This document shows positions 1 through 7,949 of a DNA stretch of 64,000 bases, in pieces; the first letter of the stretch is position 1; every line of letters starts with the position of its first letter. The position numbers and the translations under genes were made by a program. The DNA is from Antedon mediterranea (Eukaryota > Echinodermata > Crinoidea > Comatulida > Antedonidae), in contig NC_092675.1 of assembly GCF_964355755.1 (NCBI RefSeq), positions 13,841,312 to 13,905,311 of the forward strand, in the 5' to 3' direction. Under the pieces are notes generated by a model. That model was not told where the DNA came from. It did not search any database and saw nothing but the letters and a program-made list of their open reading frames with translations.

Positions 1-1124
1 TTGTGATTTTCGAAAAAACTTGTTAACCTAAAAATACCAAAGTGTTTAGAATAGCTTCAAATCGCATTTGGAGACGTTTTAGACCATTTTGTGATTTTCG
101 AAAAAACTTGTTAACATAAAAACACCAAAGTGCTTAGAATAGCTTCAAATCGCATTTGGAGACATTTTAGACCAATTTGTGATTTTCGAAAAAACTTGTC
201 AACATAAAAACATCAAAGTGCTTAAAATCACATTATAATCCGTTTTAGACCATTTTGAGCATTTCGATAACACTTTTCACACAAAAACATCAAAGAGCAC
301 AAAATAGCTTAATATCGTATTTAAAAACGTTTTAACCATTTTGAGCATTTCGACAAAACTTTTTCACACAAAACACCAAAGTGCTTAGAATAGCTTCAAA
401 TCGCATTTGGAGACGTTTTAGACCATTTTGTGATTTTCGAAAAAAATTGTTAACATAAAAACATCAAAGTGTACATAATAGCTTCAAATCGCATTTGGAG
501 ACCGTTTTAGGCCAATTTGTGATTTTCGAAAAAACTTGTTAACCTAAAAATACCAAAGTGTTTAGAATAGCTTCAAATCGCATTTGGAGACGTTTTAGAC
601 CATTTTGTGATTTTCGAAAAAACTTGTTAACATAAAAACACCAAAGTGCTTAGAATAGCTTCAAATCGCATATGGAGACATTTTAGACCAATTTGTGATT
701 TTCGAAAAAACTTGTCAACATAAAAACACCAAAGGGTTTAGAATATCTTCAAATCGCATTTGGAGACGTTTTAGACCATTTTGTGATTTTCGAAAAAACT
801 TGTTAACATAAAAACACCAAAGTGCTTAGAATAGCTTCAAATCGCATTTGGAGACGTTTTAGACCAATTTGTGATTTTCGAAAAAACTTATCAACATAAA
901 AACACCAAAGGGTTTAGAATAGCTTCAAATCGCATTTGGAGACGTTTTAGACCATTTTGTGATTTTGAAAAAACTTGTTAACATAAAAACACCAAAGTGC
1001 TTAGAATAGCTTCAAATCGCATTTGGAGACGTTTTAGACCATTTTGTGATTTTCGAAAAAACTTGTTAACATAAAAACACCAAAGTGCTTAGAATAGCTT
1101 CAAATCGTATTTGGAGACGTTTTA
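1..1124. repeat. A-rich left edge block with GGCC marker
   Basis: A truncated A monomer at 1-81 is followed by A (82), a chimeric 78-mer with ATAATCCG (170-247), B (248), C (335) and then A monomers to 1,124. The monomer from 421 has GTGTACATAATAGC and ends GAGACCGTTTTAGGCC instead of GAGACGTTTTAGACC. B 248-334 is followed by TTTTAACC, one G short of the boundary box. The order and private variants (ATAATCCG, GGCC, GAATATCTTC near 741) match 51.68-52.5 kb, which carries one extra A monomer. Confidence 0.88.
774..861 (+). repeat. Class A monomer, 88 bp (exemplar)
   Basis: Representative of the commonest monomer. Landmarks in order: GACCATTTTGTG boundary box, the 10-base palindrome TTTTCGAAAA, the palindrome GTTAAC, CACCAAAGTGCTTAGAATAG, then ATCGCATTTGGAGACG and TTTTA. 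It has three CpG sites (TTCGAA, ATCGCA, GACGTT). Common variants are CCAATTTG for CCATTTTG, CACGAAAG for CACCAAAG, TCAAC for TTAAC, ATCACATT for ATCGCATT and TTTTTGAAA for TTTTCGAAA. At 88 bp it is not a multiple of three, so A runs break every reading frame. Confidence 0.97.
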
Positions 1125-1202
1125 GACCATTTTGAGATTTTCGAAAAAACTTGGTTACACAAAAACATCAAAGTGCTTAAAATCACATTATAAACCGTTT
1201 TA
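1125..1202 (+). repeat. Class E monomer, 78 bp (exemplar; HOR start marker)
   Basis: Starts GACCATTTTGAGATTTTCGA, then AACTTGGTTACACAAAAAC and the short D-type right half. It reads as a chimera: an A-like palindrome region joined to D-like sequence. I count 26 copies, beginning at 1125, 3076, 4866, 7950, 10516, 12393, 14959, 21621, 22992, 26139, 28784, 29892, 31682, 32790, 34022, 36551, 37654, 41236, 45873, 51002, 53828, 55275, 56700, 57923, 60104 and 61207. Each follows an A monomer carrying ATCGTATTTGGAG and precedes a B monomer. Confidence 0.95.
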
Positions 1203-1289
1203 GACCATTTTGAGCATTTCGATAACACTTTTCACACAAAAACATCAAAGAGCACAAAATAGCTTAATATCGTATTTAAAAACGTTTTA
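1203..1289 (+). repeat. Class B monomer, 87 bp (exemplar of B1)
   Basis: Landmarks are TTTGAGCATTTCGATAACAC, TTTTCACACAAAAACATC, AAAGAGCACAAAATAGC and ATCGTATTTAAAAACG. It keeps the boundary box shared by all classes but has the most diverged centre and right half. The B1 form shown (AACACTTTT, AAAAACG) follows class E or D. A linked form, B3 (AACAATTTT, AAAAATG), follows class F, for example at 2,299-2,385. Confidence 0.96.
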
Positions 1290-1376
1290 GACCATTTTGA
1301 GCATTTCGACAAAACTTTTTCACACAAAACACCAAAGTGCTTAGAATAGCTTCAAATTGCATTTGGAGACGTTTTA
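1290..1376 (+). repeat. Class C monomer, 87 bp (exemplar of C1)
   Basis: The left half resembles B (GAGCATTTCGACAAAAC, TTTTTCACACAAAACACC) and the right half is that of class A (GCTTAGAATAGCTTCAAAT, GGAGACG). It always follows B, or D in D-C dimers. Three positional forms exist: C1 with ATTTCGAC, C2 with ATTTAGAC and C3 with ATTTAGAT. C2 usually closes the run of E/D-led trimers and C3 follows F-B3, so the single-base state records position in the higher-order unit. Confidence 0.96.
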
Positions 1377-1628
1377 GACCAATTTGTGCATTTCGATGAA
1401 ACTTGATTACACAAAAACATCAAAGTGCTTAAAATTACATCATAAACCGTTTTAGACCATTTTGAGCATTTCGATAACACTTTTCACACAAAAACATGAA
1501 AGAGCACAAAATAGCTTAATATCGTATTTAAAAACGTTTTAGACCATTTTGAGCATTTCGACAAAACTTTTTTACACAAAACACCAAAGTGCTTAGAATA
1601 GCTTCAAATCGCATTTGGAGACGTTTTA

Positions 1629-1706
1629 GACCAATTTGTGCATTTCGATGAAACTTGATTACACAAAAACATCAAAGTGCTTAAAATCACATTATAAACC
1701 GTTTTA
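1629..1706 (+). repeat. Class D monomer, 78 bp (exemplar)
   Basis: Starts GACCAATTTGTGCATTTCGA, continues TGAAACTTGATTACAC, and ends in the short right half CTTAAAATCACATTATAAAC. Compared with A it lacks about ten bases in the right half. Variants carry CATCATAA, or TTGGTTAC with AAATCG; the latter form mainly heads D-C dimers that lack B, as at 1,881-2,045. Confidence 0.96.
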
Positions 1707-2220
1707 GACCATTTTGAGCATTTCGATAACACTTTTCACACAAAAACATCAAAGAGCACAAAATAGCTTAATATCGTATTTAAAAACGTTTTAGACCATT
1801 TTGAGCATTTAGACAAAACTTTTTCACACAAAACACCAAAGTGCTTAGAATAGCTTCAAATCGCATTTGGAGACGTTTTAGACCATTTTGTGCATTTCGA
1901 TGAAACTTGGTTACACAAAAACATCAAAGTGCTTAAAATCACATTATAAATCGTTTTAGACCATTTTGAGCATTTCGACAAAACTTTTTCACACAAAATA
2001 CCAAAGTGCTTAGAATAGCTTCAAATCGCATTTCGAGACGTTTTAGACCATTTTGTGATTTTCGAAAAACTTTTTAACATAAAAACACCAAAGTGCTTAG
2101 AATAGCTTCAAATCACATTTGGAGACATTTTAGACCATTTTGTGATTTTCGAAAAAACTTGTTAACATAAAAACACGAAAGTGCTTAGAATAGCTTCAAA
2201 TCGCATTTGGAAACGTTTTA

Positions 2221-2298
2221 GACCATTTTGTGATTTTCGAAAAAAATTGTTAACATAAAAACACCAAAGTGCTTAGAATCACATTATAAACCGTTTTA
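2221..2298 (+). repeat. Class F monomer, 78 bp (exemplar)
   Basis: The left half is that of class A, usually with AAAAAAATTGTTAAC. The right half is the shortened type, GCTTAGAATCACATTATAAA. The junction CTTAGAATCAC combines the A-type CTTAGAAT with the D-type CACATTATAAACC, marking an A/D recombinant. F normally heads F-B3-C3 trimers. Confidence 0.94.
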
Positions 2299-3075
2299 GA
2301 CCATTTTGAGCATTTCGATAACAATTTTCACACAAAAACATCAAAGAGCACAAAATAGCTTAATATCGTATTTAAAAATGTTTTAGACCATTTTGAGCAT
2401 TTAGATAAAACTTTTTCACACAAAACACCAAAGTGCTTAGAATAGCTTCAAATCGCATTTGGAGACGTTTTAGACCATTTTGTGATTTTTGAAAAAACTT
2501 GTTAACATAAAAACACCAAAGTGCTTAGAATAGCTTCAAATCACATTTGGAGACGTTTTAGACCATTTTGTGATTTTTGAAAAAACTTGTTAACATAAAA
2601 ACACGAAAGTGCTTAGAATAGCTTCAAATCGCATTTGGAAACGTTTTAGACCATTTTGTGATTTTCGAAAAAGATTGTTAACATAAAAACACCAAAGTGC
2701 TTAGAATCACATTATAAACCGTTTTAGACCATTTTGAGCATTTCGATAACAATTTTCACACAAAAACATCAAAGAGCACAAAATAGCTTAATATCGTATT
2801 TAAAAATGTTTTAGACCATTTTGAGCATTTAGATAAAACTTTTTCACACAAAACACCAAAGTGCTTAGAATAGCTTTAAATCGCATTTGGAGACGGTTTA
2901 GACCATTTTGTGATTTTGAAAAAACTTGTTAACATAAAAACACCAAAGTGCTTAGAATAGCTTCAAATCGCATTTGGAGACGTTTTAGACCATTTTGTGA
3001 TTTTCGAAAAAACTTGTTAACATAAAAACACCAAAGTGCTTAGAATAGCTTCAAATCGTATTTGGAGACGTTTTA
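2221..3075. repeat. Tandem duplication of a 428-bp F-B-C-A-A pentamer
   Basis: Copies are 2,221-2,648 and 2,649-3,075; the second is one base shorter in its A monomers. Both have B3 (AACAATTTT) and C3 (ATTTAGAT). The same 428-bp spacing recurs elsewhere, for example between B monomers at 8,532 and 8,960 and in 27,071-27,926, so it is a favoured exchange step. Confidence 0.9.
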
Positions 3076-4865
3076 GACCATTTTGAGATTTTCGAAAAAA
3101 CTTGGTTACACAAAAACATCAAAATGCTTAAAATCACATTATAAACCGTTTTAGACCATTTTGAGCATTTCGATAACACTTTTCACACAAAAACATCAAA
3201 GAGCACAAAATAGCTTAATATCGTATTTAAAAACGTTTTAGACCATTTTGAGCATTTCGACAAAACTTTTTCACACAAAACACCAAAGTGCTTAGAATAG
3301 CTTCAAATCGCATTTGGAGACGTTTTAGACCAATTTGTGCATTTCGATGAAACTTGATTACACAAAAACATCAAAGTGCTTAAAATCACATTATAAACCG
3401 TTTTAGACCATTTTGAGCATTTCGATAACACTTTTCACACAAAAACATCAAAGAGCACAAAATAGCTTAATATCGTATTTAAAAACGTTTTAGACCATTT
3501 TGAGCATTTAGACAAAACTTTTTCACACAAAACACCAAAGTGCTTAGAATAGCTTCAAATCGCATTTGGAGACGTTTTAGACCATTTTGTGCATTTCGAT
3601 GGAACTTGGTTACACAAAAACATCAAAGTGCTTAAAATCACATTATAAATCGTTTTAGACCATTTTGAGAATTTCGACAAAACTTTTTCACACAAAATAC
3701 AAAAGTGCTTAGAATAGCTTCAAATCGTATTTGGAGACGTTTTAGACCTTTTTGTGCATTTCGATGGAACTTGGTTACACAAAAACATCAAAGTGCTTAA
3801 AATCACATTATAAATCGTTTTAGACCATTTTGAGAATTTCGACAAAACTTTTTCACACAAAATACAAAAGTGCTTAGAATAGCTTCAAATCGCATTTGGA
3901 GACGTTTTAGACCATTTTGTGATTTTCGAAAAAACTTGTTAACATAAAAACACGAAAGTGCTTAGAATAGCTTCAAATCGCATTTAGAAACGTTTTAGAC
4001 CATTTTGTGATTTTCGAAAAAAATTGTTAACATAAAAACACCAAAGTGCTTAGAATCACATTATAAACCGTTTTAGACCATTTTGAGCATTTCGATAACA
4101 ATTTTCACACAAAAACATCAAAGAGCACAAAATAGCTTAATATCGTATTTAAAAATGTTTTAGACCATTTTGAGCATTTAGATAAAACTTTTTCACACAA
4201 AACACCAAAGTGCTTAGAATAGCTTCAAATCGCATTTGGAGACGTTTTAGACCAATTTGTGATTTTTGAAAAAACTTGTTAACACAAAAACATCAAAGTG
4301 CTTAGAATAGCTTCAAATCGCATTTGAAGACGTTTTAGACCATTTTCTGATTTTTGAAAAAACTTGTTAACATAAAAACACCAAAGTGCTTAGAATAGCT
4401 TCAAATCACATTTGGAGACGTTTTAGACCATTTTGTGATTTTCGAAAAAACTTGTTAACATAAAAACACGAAAGTGCTTAGAATAGCTTCAAATCGCATT
4501 TGGAAACGTTTTAGACCATTTTGTGATTTTCGAAAAAACTTGTTAACATAAAAACACGAAAGTGCTTAGAATAGCTTCAAATCGCATTTGGAAACGTTTT
4601 AGACCATTTTGTGATTTTCGAAAAAAATTGTTAACATAAAAACACCAAAGTGTTTAGAATAGCTTCAAATCGCATTTGGAGACGTTTTAGACCAATTTGT
4701 GATTTTCGAAAAAACTTATCAACATAAAAACACCAAAGGGTTTAGAATAGCTTCAAATCGCATTTGGAGACGTTTTAGACCATTTTGTGATTTTCGAAAA
4801 AACTTGTTAACATAAAAACACCAAAGTGCTTAGAATAGCTTCAAATCGTATTTGGAGACGTTTTA
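3076..4865. repeat. E-led HOR unit, about 1.79 kb
   Basis: Order: E B C D B C D C D C A F B C followed by seven A monomers (4,250-4,865). C at 3,493 has the ATTTAGAC form. The A tail includes variant monomers with CACGAAAG and one with TTATCAAC that recur in later units in the same order. Confidence 0.9.
3580..3909. repeat. Tandem duplication of a 165-bp D-C dimer
   Basis: Two adjacent D-C dimers (3,580-3,744 and 3,745-3,909) share private variants: TCGATGGAACTTGG in D, and TTTTGAGAATTTCG and AAATACAAAAG in C. This is the smallest recent tandem duplication I can bound by private variants. Confidence 0.88.
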
Positions 4866-5116
4866 GACCATTTTGAGATTTTCGAAAAAACTTGGTTACA
4901 CAAAAACATCAAAGTGCTTAAAATCACATTATAAACCGTTTTAGACCATTTTGAACATTTCGATAACACTTTTCACACAAAAACATCAAAGAGCACAAAA
5001 AAGCTTAATATCGTATTTAAAACGTTTTAGACCATTTTGAGCATTTCGACAAAACTTTTTCACACAAAACACCAAAGTGCTTAGAATAGCTTCAAATCGC
5101 ATTTGGAGACGTTTTA

Positions 5117-7861
5117 GACCAATTTGTGCATTTCGATGAAACTTGATTACACAAAAACATCAACGTGCTTAAAATCACATTATAAACCGTTTTAGACCAT
5201 TTTGAGCATTTCGATAACACTTTTCACACAAAAACATCAAAGAGCACAAAATAGCTTAATATCGTATTTAAAAACGTTTTAGACCATTTTGAGCATTTGG
5301 ACAAAACTTTTTCACACAAAACACCAAAGTGCTTAGAATAGCTTCAAATAACATTTGGAGACGTTTTAGACCATTTTGTGCATTTCGATGAAACTTGGTT
5401 ACACAAAAACATCAAAGTGCTTAAAATCACATTATAAATCGTTTTAGACCATTTTGAGCATTTCGACAAAACTTTTTCACACAAAATATCAAAGGGCTTA
5501 GAATAGCTTCAAATCGCATTTGGAGACGTTTTAGACCATTTTGTGATTTTCGAAAAAACTTTTTAACATAAAAACACCAAAGTGCTTAGAATAGCTTCAA
5601 ATCACATTTGGAGACGTTTTAGACCATTTTGTGATTTTCGAAAAAACTTGTTAACATAAAAACACGAAAGTGCTTAGAATAGCTTCAAATCGCATTTGGA
5701 AACGTTTTAGACCATTTTGTGATTTTCGAAAAAAATTGTTAACATAAAAACACCAAAGTGCTTAGAATCACATTATAAACCGTTTTAGACCATTTTGAGC
5801 ATTTCGATAACAATTTTCACACAAAAACATCAAAGAGCACAAAATAGCTTAATATCGTATTTAAAAATGTTTTAGACCATTTTGAGCATTTAGAAAAAAC
5901 TTTTTCACACAAAACACCAAAGTGCTTAGAATAGCTTCAAATCGCATTTGGAGACGTTTTAGACCATTTTGTGATTTTTGAAAAAACTTGTTAACATAAA
6001 AACACCAAAGTGCTTAGAATAGCTTCAAATCACATTTGGAGACGTTTTAGACCATTTTGTGATTTTCGAAAAAACTTGTTAACATAAAAACACGAAAGTG
6101 CTTAGAATAGCTTCAAATCGCATTTGGAAACGTTTTAGACCATTTTGTGATTTTCGAAAAAACTTGTTAACATAAAAACACGAAAGTGCTTAGAATAGCT
6201 TCAAATCGCATTTGGAAACGTTTTAGACCATTTTGTGATTTTCGAAAAAAATTGTTAACATAAAAACACCAAAGTGTTTAGAATAGCTTCAAATCGCATT
6301 TGGAGACGTTTTAGACCAATTTGTGATTTTCGAAAAAACTTATCAACATAAAAACACCAAAGGGTTTAGAATAGCTTCAAATCGCATTTGGAAACGTTTT
6401 AGACCATTTTGTGATTTTGAAAAAACTTGTTAACATAAAAACACCAAAGTGCTTAGAATAGCTTCAAATCGCATTTGGAGACGTTTTAGACCAATTTGTG
6501 CATTTCGATGAAACTTGATTACACAAAAACATCAACGTGCTTAAAATCACATTATAAACCGTTTTAGACCATTTTGAGCATTTCGATAACACTTTTCACA
6601 CAAAAACATCAAAGAGCACAAAATAGCTTAATATCGTATTTAAAAACGTTTTAGACCATTTTTAGCATTTGGACAAAACTTTTTCACACAAAACACCAAA
6701 GTGCTTAGAATAGCTTCAAATAACATTTGGAGACGTTTTAGACCATTTTGTGCATTTCGATGAAACTTGGTTACACAAAAACATCAAAGTGCTTAAAATC
6801 ACATTATAAATCGTTTTAGACCATTTTGAGCATTTCGACAAAACTTTTTCACACAAAATATCAAAGGGCTTAGAATAGCTTCAAATCGCATTTGGAGACG
6901 TTTTAGACCATTTTGTGATTTTCGAAAAAACTTTTTAACATAAAAACACCAAAGTGCTTAGAATAGCTTCAAATCACATTTGGAGACGTTTTAGACCATT
7001 TTGTGATTTTCGAAAAAACTTGTTAACATAAAAACACGAAAGTGCTTAGAATAGCTTCAAATCGCATTTGGAAACGTTTTAGACCATTTTGTGATTTTCG
7101 AAAAAAATTGTTAACATAAAAACACCAAAGTGCTTAGAATCACATTATAAACCGTTTTAGACCATTTTGAGCATTTCGATAACAATTTTCACACAAAAAC
7201 ATCAAAGAGCACAAAATAGCTTAATATCGTATTTAAAAATGTTTTAGACCATTTTGAGCATTTAGATAAAACTTTTTCACACAAAACACCAAAGTGCTTA
7301 GAATAGCTTCAAATCGCATTTGGAGACGTTTTAGACCATTTTGTGATTTTTGAAAAAACTTGTTAACATAAAAACACCAAAAGTGCTTAGAATAGCTTCA
7401 AATCACATTTGGAGACGTTTTAGACCATTTTGTGATTTTCGAAAAAACTTGTTAACATAAAAACACGAAAGTGCTTAGAATAGCTTCAAATCGCATTTGG
7501 AAACGTTTTAGACCATTTTGTGATTTTCGAAAAAACTTGTTAACATAAAAACACGAAAGTGCTTAGAATAGCTTCAAATCGCATTTGGAAACGTTTTAGA
7601 CCATTTTGTGATTTTCGAAAAAAATTGTTAACATAAAAACACCAAAGTGTTTAGAATAGCTTCAAATCGCATTTGGAGACGTTTTAGACCAATTTGTGAT
7701 TTTCGAAAAAACTTATCAACATAAAAACACCAAAGGGTTTAGAATAGCTTCAAATCGCATTTGGAAACGTTTTAGACAATTTTGTGATTTTGAAAAAACT
7801 TGTTAACATAAAAACACCAAAGTGCTTAGAATAGCTTCAAATCGCATTTGGAGACGTTTTA
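5117..7861. repeat. Tandem duplication with a 1,372-bp unit
   Basis: Copies are 5,117-6,488 and 6,489-7,861, each D B C D C A A F B C plus six A monomers. Shared private variants are ACATCAACGTGC (5,161 and 6,533), ATTTGGAC in C, and AAATATCAAAGGGC. The second copy has one extra A in CACCAAAAGTGC near 7,376. The second copy lies partly within the left end of the 4,443-bp duplication. Confidence 0.9.
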
Positions 7862-7949
7862 GACCATTTTGTGATTTTCGAAAAAACTTGTTAACATAAA
7901 AACACCAAAGTGCTTAGAATAGCTTCAAATCGTATTTGGAGACGTTTTA

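Larger units (their letters stand above)
1125..1376 (+). repeat. 252-bp trimer module E-B-C (exemplar)
   Basis: The 78 + 87 + 87 bp set E-B-C totals 252 bp, exactly 84 codons. The same module with D or F in first place recurs through the window, separated by runs of 88-bp A monomers. Because the trimer length is divisible by three, a minus-strand open frame can cross consecutive trimers, whereas each A monomer shifts the frame. This explains where the short open frames in the window occur. Confidence 0.93.
1125..3075. repeat. E-led HOR unit, 23 monomers
   Basis: Order: E B C D B C D B C D C A A F B C A A F B C A A. Three successive 252-bp trimers (E-, D- and D-led) are followed by a D-C dimer at 1,881-2,045 that lacks B. 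The last ten monomers are a tandem duplication of an F-B-C-A-A pentamer. Confidence 0.9.

Noticed and set aside
1881-1958. A true CENP-B box
   Set aside because: Two of nine fixed positions fail and the CGGG half is not present in any class, so I list it only as a weak resemblance.
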